From: Alisma plantago-aquatica
Lineage: Eukaryota > Streptophyta > Magnoliopsida > Alismatales > Alismataceae
Assembly: GCA_963693085.1 (NCBI GenBank)
Contig: OY856409.1
Span: 241,371,058-241,435,057 of the forward strand
Reading direction: 5' to 3'
DNA length: 64,000 nt
A program made the position numbers and the translations under genes. Below the pieces are notes generated by a model. That model was not told where the DNA came from. It saw only the letters and a program-made list of their open reading frames with translations, and made no database searches. Shown one piece after another: positions 36,715-48,815 of the stretch; position 1 is the stretch's first letter; every line of letters starts with the position of its first letter.

Positions 36715-36870
36715 GAATTTTGTCCCCAAAATTCAACCAGCCTAAAAAAGATGTGGATACTTCTTCTCGACCCCAGTCTTTAGTTCCCAGGTGGAATCAG
36801 TTTCATCATGGTTGCTCCAGAGAACTTTCACCATATCTATATGTCGATTTCTGTGAAGCTCCTTTGACTT
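36715..36870 (-). pseudogene. Gypsy chromodomain (element F)
   Basis: Minus-strand translation gives DMVKVLWSNHDETDSTWELK then EKKYPHLF and a stop, just before the polypurine tract. This is the C-terminal half of a chromovirus chromodomain, in which the usual EATWELE is DSTWELK. The segment itself has no stop, but it is separated from integrase by unreadable sequence (36870-37170). Confidence 0.85.
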
Positions 36871-37172
36871 GAAGTCGAGAATTTTGATTGGGGACTCAGC
36901 ATATCATAAATCATCCCTCAACTCGAGAGGCTCATGATTCAGAATGTGATTGGGGTCTTTAACAAAAGGTTTCAGATTAGATACATGGAAGACATTATGC
37001 ATGGCACTATACTAAGGTGGCAAAGCAAGACGATAGGCACATTCTCCAACCCTTTCAAGGATCTCAAAGGGTCCCACATAATGAGGATTGAGCTTTCCCC
37101 TATTCTTGGAAAAAGCTCGAATAGGTCAGATCTTTAGAAAGACATTACACCTTCCTTGAACTGACATTCATG

Positions 37173-38069
37173 TCAGTGAGCATCTATGTATGATTTCTTC
37201 CTATCTTGTTCTCGCTTCATTCTCTGCCTAAACAGTGCAACTTCATCTGCATACAGCCGCATCTCCTCAGATTTCATAAAGGTATGCTCTCCGACATCAT
37301 CCCAGCGTAGTGGGGACATGCAGGGATGCCCATATAAATTTTCATAGGGAGGCATCCCAATACTCGTCTGATAGCTATTATTATATGCGAAATCAGCTAA
37401 AGGCATGTAATGGTCCCATGAGCCTTCCCAATCAAGTACGCAAGCTCGCAAAAGGTGCTTGAGAATTTGTATTGTGCGTTATGACTGTCTGTCTGTTTGC
37501 AGATGGTAGGCTATATTGAAGTTCAGTTAGGTGCCCAATTCCACTTGAATCTACTTCCACAACTTTGAGGTAAACTTTGGGTCCCTATCTAAGACAATAG
37601 ATGTTGGAACTCCATGCGGACGTATTATCTCCTATATGTAGAGGTCGACCAACTCAAAAACTTTCACAGTAATCTTCACAGGGAGAAAATGACCTGACTT
37701 GGTGAGACGATCCACTATGACCCATGCAGCGTCGTATCCCTTCCTGGTCCTGGGTAATCCCACCACAAAGTCCATTGTGATGTGTTCCCATTTCCATTCC
37801 GGAATCTCAAGGGGTTGTAGTAGACCACCTAGTCTCTGATGTTCGGCCTTGATCCTTTGTCATGTCAAACACCTGGACACGAAATTGGGAATATCACGCT
37901 TCATGCCCCTCCACCAGAACTGACGTTGTAGGTATTTGTACATATTTGTCGTGTTAGGATGAACTATGTACTTTGACCCATGTGCCTCACTAAGAATTGT
38001 TGTCTTTACAACTGACTGCTCAGGAACCCACATACGGTTCTTGTATCGAAGACCACCATCAAGACCCAC
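37173..38069 (-). pseudogene. Gypsy integrase (element F)
   Basis: From 38069 the translation reads the H2C2 finger region (EAHGSKYIVHP, YKYLQRQFWWRGMKRDI), where the first His pattern is degraded. Between 37860 and 37500 the core can be followed with stops, including a match to DRLTKSGHFLPV. From 37451 it is open again (ADFAYNNSYQTSIGMPPYE, then YGHPCMSPLRWDDVGE). Integrase joins element DNA to the target. At least four nonsense codons or frame shifts break it. Confidence 0.88.
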
Positions 38070-38289
38070 AGACAGATGTGTCTAAGGCTTCGACAGGAGA
38101 GAGGAGAGCTTTGCAAAATTAGTACTAGACTTTTGTGCCTCAAGAAGTTCAAAATGCAAGTTGGATGTGATGGAGATATTATTAACATGCAAACAATCAA
38201 ATAGAAATTGTGGCTTCCAGCCCACTAGATCCTCCATATTCTTCCATTCAGGAATGGAAAGAGATGCACACAATGCCCTTTTCCTACTA

Positions 38290-39433
38290 AGGGCATCAAC
38301 GACTAATTTTCCTTACCCTGATGATAGGCAATAGTGAAATCATAGTCCTTTAGGTATTCAATCCATCAGCGTTGATGCAGATTCAAGTCCTTTTGAGTCA
38401 GGATGTACTTTAGGCTTTTGTGATCAGTGAAGATGTTGAACGTTGCCCCGTACAAGTAGTACCTCTAGATTTTGAGAGCATGGATGATTGCAGCTAATTC
38501 CAAATCGTGTGTGGGATAATTAAGTTCATTGGGCTTCAACTGTCTGGAAGATAAGGCCACTACCTTCCCATTCTGCTGTAGGACACACCCTAGACCATGT
38601 CAGGAAACATCGTTGAATATCACAAATCCTTCATTGCCATATGGTAGAACAAGGATAGGTGTTGCCGACAACATCTGCTTGAGCTCTTGGAAGCTAGCCT
38701 CACAAGCAGCTGACCAGATAAAATGCTCGTCCTTCCGAGTCAACTTGGTCAGAGGAAGTGTGACTTTGGAGAAGTTTGGGATAAAACGGAGATAATATCC
38801 GGCCAGGCCCAAGAAACTCTAGATTTGAGAAGGATTTCAAGGAGTCTGCCAATCGAGTACAACAGAGACTTTGGCGGGATCGACAGATATATTACCCCCA
38901 AAGATGACATGACCAAGAAACATGACTTTGTCAATCTAGAATTCACATTTAGAAATCTTGCCATATAATTTCTGGGCTCGAAGAATCTCAAGGACAGACT
39001 TCAAATGCTCTCGATGTTTCTCCATAGAATCAGAATAGATCAGAATATCATCAATGAAGACGACCATGAACTCATCAAGATAAGGTTGGAAGACTTTGTT
39101 CATCAGATTCATAAATATGCCTGGTGCGTTGGTCAACCCGAATGGCATTACTAGAAATTTGTAATGCCCATAACTAGTTCGAAAAGAAGTTTTAGAAATA
39201 TTAGAATCCTTGATTTTAAGTTGATGGTAGCCAGAACGAAGATCAATCTTTGAGAAAATTTTAGCAGTATGAAGCTAATCAAAGAGGTCATCAATACGAG
39301 GGAGACGATACTTGTTTTTAATAGTGTCTTGGTTCAACATGCGGTAGTCAATACACATGCGCATTGAACCATATTTCTTTTTAACAAAAAGAACAGGAGC
39401 ACCCCAGGGGGAAACACTAGGACGATTGAAATA
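38290..39433 (-). pseudogene. Gypsy reverse transcriptase and RNase H (element F)
   Basis: Open pieces give [20 protein letters not shown] and [13 protein letters not shown] (the catalytic FIDD box, near 39055) and then SKCEF. After a stop comes GLAGYYLRFIPNFSKVT, the connection domain, and VLPYGNEGFVIFNDVS, the start of RNase H. The front of RT (39160-39430) is readable in parts, with many stops. F and G agree in order and motif content, but F is much more degraded. Confidence 0.88.
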
Positions 39434-40125
39434 CTAGGATGAATGAAACACTAGATAGAGAAGTTCTTGCAACTGTTTCTTCAACTCCATAAGCTCAGCA
39501 AGAGCCATCCTGTATTGTGCCCTAGAAATCGGAGTGGTTCTAGGAAGAAGATCTATGGAGAACTCAATGTCTCTATTTGGAGGCAGCCCACGAAGCTCCT
39601 CCGGAAAAATGTCAGGGAAGTCACGTACCACCTCCAGACTTTCTATAGGCCCGCTACTAGGACTGGTCTCTGAGAATAATGTGAGGAAGACTTTACATCC
39701 TTGAGAAATGAGCTTTTTAGATTTAAGAGAGGATATTATAATATTATTAATGAATCCTCTTCCCCTAGGGATTTTCATAGGATAAGAATGAGGTTGAGAG
39801 AGAACTACCATCTTGTTTATACAATCGATGTGAGCATGGTATGTGTATAGCCAGTCCATACCAAGTATAACATCAAACTCTTCCATAGTTAAGAGAATGA
39901 ATTCAAAGGGCATATCATGATTTTCATATTTAAGAGAGAGCTCATTAGTGTTCTGTAGAGTTGTGAGTATTTTTCCACTAGGAGTAGACACATCCAGAAT
40001 ATATCCCAAGTCCCTTATATGCAGATGTAATATAGATGCCAAAGTTCGAGAAATAAACATATTTGTAGATCCAGAGTCAAATAAAGCCTTAACAGGATGA
40101 CCATTTAATATTACAGTGCCTACAC
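39434..40125 (-). pseudogene. Gypsy aspartic protease and RT N-terminus (element F)
   Basis: The frame around 40070-40090 reads ALFDSGSTNMFIS, with the catalytic D-S-G. It continues through FDVILGMDWLYTYHAHIDC, the second conserved protease block, to VVRDFPDIFPEELRGLPP and FSIDLLPRTTPISRAQYRMA. The last is the entry to RT. It is open for 208 codons and then lost by a stop within the first RT block. The methionine at 40060 lies inside the active-site motif region, so it is not a start. Confidence 0.9.
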
Positions 40126-40167
40126 ATGATAATCGAGTTGTTAATAATTACAGGCTTGAACAAGATA

Positions 40168-41161
40168 TTAAATTATAAAAGAACTTAGGCTACCTTCACA
40201 GAGCTGGTTAGGATTTGCCTTGGCCTCTTCTGCATTTACTGCAAATACCCTGCCATTGTGATGTCCTTGAGGCTGCGGAACACCTACTGTAGGATTGCCA
40301 AAGATGGAGAGAGTGGGGCACTTGGTGACGAAATGACCCTCCTTTTTTGTAGTTATATCAAACCAGCTTGGTATGGTTACATACCCCACCATGGTGTCAC
40401 CCACAAGTCTTGCACTTTGTGTGAACTATCTTCTGTTGATTTCAGCTGTGCTTCTATCCTCCTTTTCCTGAACCTCCTCCTTTCACTGATCCCTTGTTGT
40501 TATGGCCAGGGTTGAACTTTCTAGACTTATCCTCCTCTATATTGGTTAACCCTAAATACCCCATGCTGGGAGGTTTTTGCATACCCTACTCTCTCTCCTA
40601 CTTGAGGGCCATGTATAGGGCTTCATCTATGCTGCTGGGATGAGAGGCTATGACTAGGGTTTTCAGGTGGGCGGAAAGGTAGTCAATGTAGTGTTCAGTG
40701 AGGCAGTCTTCAGTCATGATAGGTGCATAACGCTCCAAAAGTCTAAACTTCTGTGTGTAGTCATCCACTGAAAGAATACCCTACCTTAACTCCATGTACA
40801 TCTTCTCCTTCCTCTTCCTCTCAGCTATGGGCATAAAATGATCAGTGAAGAGGGTTTTGAAGGCTTCCCACCCCATGTTATCTATTTCTTCTCCCCTATT
40901 CCCATCATAGTTCTCCCACCAAATTTTCGCCCCTCCCTTAAGTAGATGGGTGACAGACTTGACCTTTTTCTCATTGGGTACTTCTAGGGTATGAAAACCA
41001 TTCTCCACAGATAGGATCCAGGCCTCAGCCTTGTCCATGACCTCAGGCTGATCTTCCCCCCAAAAGGAATCAGGGTTGATCTTAATGAAGTCTATCACTG
41101 TCACATCCTTTTTCCTAGAGGAGCTAGGTTCAGGGGTTCCTTTTTTGGTGAGGGTTTCCAT
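40168..41161 (-). pseudogene. Gypsy gag with degenerate zinc knuckle (element F)
   Basis: The ATG at 41161 opens METLTKKGTPEPSSSRKKDV and runs 126 codons through the retrotransposon gag domain (AEAWILSVENGFHTLEV, then KGGAKIWWENYDGNR, then FMPIAERKRKEKMYMEL). After a stop the gag continues (TEHYIDYLSAHLKTLVIAS). Near 40330 EGHFVTKCPT is the end of the zinc knuckle, with its first Cys pair lost by frame change. The start is plausible because the family usually begins close to this motif. Confidence 0.85.
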
Positions 41162-41834
41162 AAAGTCTAGAAGGATTTTCTTCTATTCCTCCCACCTTTC
41201 CTTGGCCACGGCATCGAGATCAGGTACTTCAAAGGTTTTCAGGCTCTTTTCTCTTCTTAGAGGATGATTCCTCTGAGGCCTTTGAGTTGTGAGTTTTAGG
41301 AGGCATCCTAAAATTGATTTGGACAAATTAGATTTATTACTCAACAATTATTCTCATAGTCATTATTATCATCACATGATATTTCATTATTTTCCTTTAT
41401 CGATTATCAATGCTCTTAATGTTATGATTTGTGGAGGATATCCTAAAATCCTTATCAGTCGGTCCTTAAGACTTTCTAAATAGAGAGACTCTTTCCTAAC
41501 CTGATATCATAAAGGTAAGGGGGGATTTTCACAAATATTGATATAAGAGGGAAATATTCCTATAGAAAAGATGAGGGGGATTTCTATAGATGAGAAGGAT
41601 CCTAATTTAAGGTATTCCTAATAAGTAGGGGACATTTAGGATATCGTCCAAGTAGACTTACACTACCTTATAGGTAGCCTCGTGATTTCCAAGCAAAGTG
41701 GCTCGGAGACTTTAGCCAGACCTTAGGCAGATGCTATCCTAGTCACCTCAACCCTTCACATCCCTAACTCAAGGACTACCCCAAATTCATAATAGGGTGA
41801 ATGAAAGTCATGTGACCATGATGTGTGAACAACC

Positions 41835-41848
41835 TGGCTCTGATACCA
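41835..41848 (-). promoter_or_regulatory. Primer-binding site, initiator Met-tRNA (element F)
   Basis: TGGCTCTGATACCA on the plus strand, a perfect 14-base match, two bases from the LTR. Confidence 0.95.
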
Positions 41849-41850
41849 AC

Positions 41851-42019
41851 TGTGATGATCCCATTTTCTATATACTTTCCTTAGTGACATACATAGATAT
41901 GCGTGCACTCATATCTATAAATGTCAAAAGGGAAAATATAAGAAATCAAGATAGTCAACTAAAATCAGAATAAGCCAAGATCATGTTCACATCATCATTA
42001 AATAGCCACACAAGACTTC
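41851..42019 (-). repeat. 5' LTR of element F, first segment
   Basis: It starts TGTGATGATCCC (TGTGACGACCCC in the partner) and ends where the CACTA transposon begins. The last three bases, TTC, are its target duplication. Confidence 0.93.
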
Positions 42020-42039
42020 GACTAGTACATAACCGGCCT

Positions 42040-42605
42040 TTCGTGTCAGTTATTTAAGGCCTTTAGCGTCGGTTTTAATGTGACACCTACGTGGGTGCCG
42101 CTAAAAGGCCAACCGTTAGGCGTCAGTTTTCAAACTGACGCCACAACCCTTCACACACCACTGAAAATGCACCAGCATGGGGGTATAGGCGTCGGTTATT
42201 AGTTTTGAAATTCATGCAATAAACATTCGCACCACAGAAAGGGCGCCATCTGGGGTATGATCAGTGTCGGTTTATTAGTGATAACTGACGCCATCTCACC
42301 CGCTGCCACGATCGTGCTGGCCAGCACGGCCGCGTTGTCTAGCCCACTACCACGGTCGTGCTAGCCATCACGATCATGGTGTCTGGCCCGCTGCCACAAC
42401 CGTGCTGTCTAGCAAGGCCATGGTGTCTGTCCTCATTAGGGAAATCGATGTCAGTTACTAGTAGGGCAACCGACGCCAGAACCATCAGCGTCGGTTTATT
42501 ATTGATAATCGACGCCACATCACATGCATTAGGCGTCGGTTATAATTATTTATCTGACGCTGTAATCATTTGTCGTTAGTTTTAAACAAATAACCAACAC
42601 CTATT
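42040..42605. repeat. Left subterminal repeats of the CACTA element
   Basis: At least eight copies of GGCGTCGGTTAT-like motif occur in both orientations, several paired as short hairpins (for example around 42482-42515). A CACGGTCGTG-type palindrome cluster lies at about 42305-42425. Confidence 0.85.
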
Positions 42606-42759
42606 TCAGGTTTTTTTTCTTATCAGTCTGTAGGCCTGCTAAGGCTGGTCGCAGGATGAGAAACCTGCAGTTAAGTTATGAACTGCAGGTTTTATGACAT
42701 CCATTGATATTAGCCAACAACAAGCCACAAACCTACAAAATTAACAACATTAATTTTCA

Positions 42760-42945
42760 CACATTTAGCAACCTACAGTTCCATTCAATTTTCACACATG
42801 TAGAAACATTCATGTAGCAATTTGCAGTTCCATTCATTTTTACATTCACACATGTAGAAACATTCATATAGCAACCAGCAGTTTCATTCATTTTCACATT
42901 CACACATGTATAAACATTCAGACACATGTAGAAACATTCACACAT
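42760..42945. repeat. 54-bp tandem repeat in the CACTA element
   Basis: CACACATGTA recurs at 42793, 42847 and 42901, spaced 54 bp, with the intervening sequence conserved. It lies 3' of the Ulp1-like gene. Confidence 0.75.
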
Positions 42946-43189
42946 ATTATAATTCAGAAATTCATTTACAAAATATCATTCTTTAGTCATTATTCGCTAT
43001 CAACATCCCAATTATATTTTAAAACCCCCACTACTTGTATGGTTGTTGCCCATTCTTCTCTTACATCATTTAATTCTTCCGTCGTATAGGGGGCATGTAC
43101 ATCTAGTAAGGCCTTTCCTGTAGTGTGGTCAGTTTTAAACACCTGCAAAGAGAATGATGTATATATATAATTAATAATATATAAATAAG

Positions 43190-45540
43190 ATTGATATATT
43201 TCATATTATCTAATGAGACTATATATAATACCTCAAGAATGGTATCGATGTCCATTGCGGCATATTTGATAATCATGTGCATAAATCACATCACATAGTA
43301 TGCACATGCTCATCCGTTGTCTTGTGTAGCACACTATAAATTGAAACATACAAAATATTAAAAAATACAACTAATTAAGCATTGTTCACATAAATAATAT
43401 ATACATTGCAGTCAGAAACTTACTTCCACGTTCTTCCAAATTATTGGTTGGTTCTTTTTCCTGGGGACCTTTCCTCCAGCCTTTTTGAACTCATCTAAAC
43501 CCCTACATGTTAATGTAACACAGTACATTGCATAATTAAATAGTAATGTAATAACATATGTTAACGGATATGAAAATGAAATATTTCTCACCGGAATAAT
43601 GCCATTTTCATTGTGTGTACATATTTTGAATTCAATTTAGTCCCCTTAGGAACTAGATAGTAGACAGTGAATGTCTCGGGGACAATAACTAGTAACTCCC
43701 AATGCATACCACTAGAGGTAAAAAAGTTAAAAATTAATAACTTAAAATCCACAATAAAAATGTAATTTTCTTAAGTCCAAATTATAAGCAAAGTAAACTT
43801 ACTCCACATTAAATGGAACTATTATCACCATCTTCTTATTTTGACCAAAATTTGTAAAAGTATCACAACAGTATTGTTGAACTGACGGAGGGTCTTTAGC
43901 TACTAGACTAATCAAAGATGGAATCAAAAATCCTACATGTTCGAATGAAAAATCTGCACATATCTTGTCTAAGTAGCTGCAAAACGTGTATTACGTATGA
44001 ATTAATAAATAAGAAACCAGATCACTAGATCCTACACAAGGTATATGGATGTATAAAGAAGATCTCACCTTATCCATAGCTCTATCACAGATGTATTCAG
44101 CCAATCATATCGAAACAACTCCAAAATATCTTGTATAAATAGTTTGCTTTCGTATGTTTGACCTGCAACATCCGCATCTATAGAAATAGTTATAGGAAAA
44201 TTGATATCATGTTCGCGTAACCATATTGTCATACCCCTACAATTAGGACCTAACGGAACAGGTAGGTCATGTACAACCCAACTTGGTAATGTAGGAGGTG
44301 GAGGTGGAGGCCTAGATGCTCTGGGTATCTTCTTTTTAAGTTGTATATATATATAATTTCAGATCAATTGACATCATATACACACACTAACAATTTAACG
44401 TAATGTAAATTTACCATACAGTTTTAGTATAGAGGACATCTGCTTTTGGCCACAATATCACTCCGCCTTCTGCCTCACCAAGCGTTTCACAATATGGGTG
44501 GGCATATGGCAATGGAAGATCCATCCAATTGGGGAATATATGTACCGGGCTCACACGAACCCAACCAGCTGGTAATGGAGACCCATGAAACATTTCCCCT
44601 GGTAGGGATGGGTAAGCTGACGCCTCTGCAATGACAAATTCTTTACTTTTTAGACAACATGGCTTCAACCCCTACAAATTTTTGTGTGAAAAATGTTATA
44701 TACATATATACATATCATCTTGAAAACATATCAACTTGAAAAGACTAGTTACTATGTCATAAAAATACTTACAGTGGATGTGCTAAGTGTTGGGTCTACA
44801 TGATTACTCCCAACCTCTACAGTAGGAGTAGAGCGGGATGCCATAGGTACTGTCTACTAAGTGGCAGTCAGAGATGCCTTCCACTTGCTCATTGCTTCTT
44901 TGATTTTCCTATCAACTATCTTATCTATCTATACATGGATAAAAGAAATGTTAGCTTCTGATTATTGAATTCTCTTTTATAGTAACATTATAAAGAAAGA
45001 ATAGGTTATCTCTTCTTATGAAATTCCCACTTTTGGGACATGTTTGTGCTGGGATGGCCCAAAGAATGCCTTGATATCCACAGCAGCACCTATAGCCCTA
45101 ACACGTCCAGGATGCTCTGGGTTACCCAGAGCAACTGTCAATTCATACCTTGTGCCCTCAGGAATGAACTTCCCTTGTTTCCTCAGCTCGTGCAGCTCCC
45201 TCTAATCGCCAAAAAAAATTTGTAATTAAGTAAACACCACAAATAATCAATATTCGAATGATTGCTCTAAGAGTTGTATTTTACCATTTTTGCAGCCGCC
45301 TCAGCAGTTGTGGGCTTCCTTATTTCTCCCTTCTTATTTTTCCTCCCAGCTATCTAGACATCATGGCGAGGTAGAGGTGTGGTACCTATAGTAGAGGACT
45401 CATGAGTAGCAGCAGACTGAGCAGTAGACTCAGCCTATAGTCTTTGGCGAATGCCTACATACCCCTTTGGACCCATTGTGTGGTCATGCACATTCAGTGC
45501 ACGCCTTGCTTTTTGCGCCTCACTGAGGGCCTAGTTAGTA
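43190..45540 (-). pseudogene. CACTA second gene: DUF8039 and Ulp1-like C48 protease
   Basis: Exon-like minus-strand pieces are separated by AT-rich intron-like gaps. From the 5' side: ARRALNVHDHTMGPKGYVGI (about 45480); VALGNPEHPGRVRAIGA (about 45120); a DUF8039-like domain (44668-44411, EMFHGSPLPAGWVRVSP to GGVILWPKADVL); VIVPETFTVYYLVPKGTKL (about 43670). The last piece reads QDNG, stop, ACAYYVM, stop, FMHMIIKYAAMDID at 43345-43232. It has the catalytic-Cys block of Ulp1/C48 cysteine proteases, where C is followed by A instead of G. Genes of this design accompany TNP2 in many plant CACTA elements. Their role is unproven. Two TGA codons in the active-site exon make this copy inactive. Confidence 0.8.
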
Positions 45541-45689
45541 TGCACATTAATAATTTGGTTAGTAACACTAAATGTTAATCTTGAATAGGTGAATAAAACG
45601 TATATTAATTAAATTGGGAGTGACGCCTAATACCTTGAATTCATCAATTTTTCTTGAAGCAACAAACGTGTCCCATTCTTTTTGGTTTA

Positions 45690-48029
45690 GGAAGTTCCAC
45701 TGTTCAGTGGATGTCTCGCCACATAACCCTCAATAATACTCCCTTCAGGCCGATAATGGTTTCAAACATCACTTTTAAAAATGCTCATGTATCATTCAAA
45801 GGGATACATCTAATGCAAGAAAACTGGTCCCAACATTTTCACTTCACTAGTCAAGTGGACAATAAGATGTACCATGATATCAAAGAACGACGAAGGAAAA
45901 TACATCTCAAGCTGACATAGGGTAACAACCACTTCTCTTTGCAAATTATCAAAGGTATCAGGGTCAATAACTTTGTTGCACAAATAGTTGAAAAAGAAAC
46001 AAAGTCTGGTGATTGCAAACCTTACATGCTTCGGCAATATAGATCGAATTGCCACAGGCAATAATTTTTGCATTAGAGTGTGACAATCATGAGATTTAAG
46101 ACCTATCAACTTCAGATCTTTCATTGATACCAATCTACGGATGTTGGATGAGTAACCCTATGGCACCTTAACATTTACCATACATTCACAAAAAGCTTTC
46201 TTCTCCTTTCTAGACAATGTGTAACAAGCGGGAGGTAAGTATGTTCTCTGATTTCCCATTTCACGTAATTATGTTAATTTTGACCTTATTCCCATTTCAC
46301 GTAGGTCCAGTCTGGATTTTATCCCATCTTTAGTCTTACCTGGTATATTCAACAAAGTACCAATGACACTATCACAAACATTTTTATCAACGTGCATGAC
46401 ATCGATACAATGTCTGACTGTCAAAGAACTCCAATAAGGAAGATCCCAAAATATTGACTTCTTCTTGAATAAAGATTTGTCACTCCGTGTGGCCATAGTA
46501 CATTGTGATCTCTTACCAAATTCATTGACAAAGTCTTTTACTCTTTCATAAACAACCTCCCCTGGTATAGGTTTAGGTGCACTCCATTCCCCATTCAATC
46601 CATTGAATGCTTTTCACTTCCTACGATACAGATGGAATTTTGTAAGAAACCTTCGATGACCAAGATATACAATCTTACCGCCATGTTTTAGTCTTGTTGA
46701 ATCAGCATTCTCTTCACATATAGGACACGCTTTAGCTCCTTTGACACTATATCCAGACAAATTCCCATATGCTGGAAAGTCATTAATAGTGCAAAACAAC
46801 ATAGCATGCAAACGAAATGTCTCTCTTCGTGAAGCATCATCGGTCATCACACCTTCACCCCATAGTTTCTTTAAGTCATCAATCAGAGGTTCAAGATAAA
46901 CATCGATATCATTTCCAGGTTGTTTAGGGCCCGATATCAACAACGACAGCATTACGTACTTATTTTTCATACATAGCCAGGGAGGAAGATTGTATATAAC
47001 AAACATGACTGGCCAAGTGCTATGTTGTCTACTCAATGTCCCGTACAGATTCATCCCATCTATACAAAGCCCACATCTTAGATTCCTGACTTCTTCACCA
47101 AATTTAGGGTATAATAGATCAATCTTGTTCCACTGTGGGGAATCAGACGCATGTCGTAGGATCTCATCATTATTTTTCTGAACATCTTCATGCCACCTCA
47201 AATTCTTCACATCTATAGGATTGACAAACAAGCGTTGAAACTGTGATATTATAGGTAGATACCACATCACCTTGGCAGGAGAACCAGTTTTGGACTCCCC
47301 CGAAGTCATCAATTTATACAGTGGCGCACCACATTTTAGACAATCTTTCAAATCCACATTGTCCTTTTGAAATAATACACAATCATTCGGGCATGCGTGT
47401 ATCTTCTTGGCATCCATTCCCATTGGTCACAACAATTTCTTTACCTAGTATGTTGAGATTGGCAGCTCGTTTCCTTCAGGAAGCATTTCTTTCAACAAAG
47501 ACAACAATGACGTGAAGCTTTTGTCACTCCATCTATTGTTAGCTTTCAGCTTATACAATCTCAACACAACACTAAGCTTCGTAAACTTAGTACAACATGT
47601 GTATAACGATATCTCAGCATCATGCACAATGTTTCTAAAAATGAGAGGTGGATCGGTGTGCTCTACCCCACAACTATCCAGCATCACATCAACGATGTCT
47701 ATTGGAACTAGTTCATTCACATCTACATCATCGGAGGCAATTTCTTCTTCTACACAAGCACCGCTATCGACATCCACTGGTTTCGGGTTTGAAATCTCTC
47801 CATGCTAGTGCCATTCTGTATATCCTTGTATAATCCCGTTGCACATGACATGACTTTTGATTTCGTCACCAGTGCTGACTTTGCAGTTGTTACCGTAATA
47901 CCTACATGGACAATAGAACCTATCTCCAGGTTGTTTTCTATATTCCTCGGCAAATCTTATAAACTAGTCAAGACCAAATATAAACTCTGGGGTGCAACTA
48001 TTGCGAATGGACATCCATGATCTATCCAT
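45690..48029 (-). pseudogene. TNP2-type CACTA transposase
   Basis: The ATG at 48029 starts MDRSWMSIRNSCTPEF, the transposase-associated domain, with its FYCPCRYYGNN metal site and stops at codons near 24 and 75. After a poorly conserved stretch (47777-47445) comes the Transposase_21 domain: CPNDCVLFQKDN, LKCGAPLYK, LRWHED, LCIDGMNLYG, and PGNDIDVYLEPLIDDLKKLW. It continues over a stop to RHCIDVMHVDKNVCDSVIGTLLNI (46598-46269) and a DUF4218-type end (LKSHDCHTLMQ, MVHLIVHLTSE), closing with MYPFE and RPEGSIIEGYV near 45700. The enzyme would cut the element at its CACTA ends. At least six stops disrupt it. Confidence 0.92.
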
Positions 48030-48145
48030 TCTATCATCAAAGAGAAAACAAGTATATATTACAACAAGATTAGGGTCTAGGGTTAACAAATACATGTGAT
48101 GTCATTCTTATATATAATAAATGTACATGTACCACCTATCCCATC

Positions 48146-48334
48146 CTTGAACACCTAATCTCACTAGTAAGTGTATAATGTGTATTGGGTTTTCAAGAAA
48201 ATTTCGGCAGCATTTCCCCACTGTTCTCCAAGTACATATGTACTTAGAGAACAAACGGGGAAATGCTGCCGAAATTTTCTTGAAAACCCAATACACATTA
48301 TACAACTTACATCCTAAGTGAGATTAGGTGTTCA
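48146..48334. repeat. Long near-perfect foldback upstream of the transposase start
   Basis: Arms of about 92 bp are centred on the palindrome AGTACATATGTACT (48231-48244). The inner 50 bases on each side, including TTCGGCAGCATTTCCCC, match almost perfectly, and the outer part (TTGAACACCTAATCTCACT) matches after a small gap. It lies 117 bp upstream of the transposase ATG, in the probable promoter or 5' leader. Transcribed RNA would fold into one long hairpin. Confidence 0.9.
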
Positions 48335-48505
48335 AGAATAGTCCCAAACCGGGGACTATCTAATATTTACTCCTAATGAGTAAATCTTGGATGAGTTTTT
48401 AGGCCAACAAATACATGTATGTTGTCATTCCAATACCTACAATCCTAGTTTCATCACAATTGATGTTAGGGTTACATCACAATTTTAGGTATCATATAGA
48501 GTATG

Positions 48506-48611
48506 TAAATGTTAGGGTTACATCATGCAATAGGGATTCATGTAGATGTTAGGGTTTCATCATGCAATAGGGATTCATGTAGATGTTAGGGTTTCATCAT
48601 GCAATAGGGAT
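48506..48611. repeat. 37-bp tandem repeat in the CACTA element
   Basis: GTTAGGGTT recurs at 48511, 48548 and 48585, with CATCATGCAATAGGGATT conserved in each unit. It is upstream of the transposase gene. Confidence 0.8.
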
Positions 48612-48704
48612 TTCATCATATAATTGATTTCATCACAAATTCATAATTGATTTCATTTGAATATATACTCTCTTATTCTTCCTTCTCCCTCCTTACCAAC
48701 AGAA

Positions 48705-48815
48705 ACCATGGTCGTGTGGGCTGGCACGGTCGTGGCTGTGTTGGCCAACCACACGGTCGTGCTGGGAAGCATGACCGTGTGGTCAGCCAACACAGCCACG
48801 GTCGTGGTTGCTATT
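48705..48815. repeat. CACGGTCGTG palindrome cluster, right side of CACTA
   Basis: Five or more copies of CACGGTCGTG-like palindromes are embedded in a larger inverted repeat (GGCTGTGTTGGCCAACCAC and its complement). It mirrors the cluster at 42305-42425 near the other end. Confidence 0.75.

Noticed and set aside
42757..42945. A 62-codon ORF with an 18-residue repeat.
   Set aside because: It is the translation of the 54-bp tandem repeat in the CACTA element.
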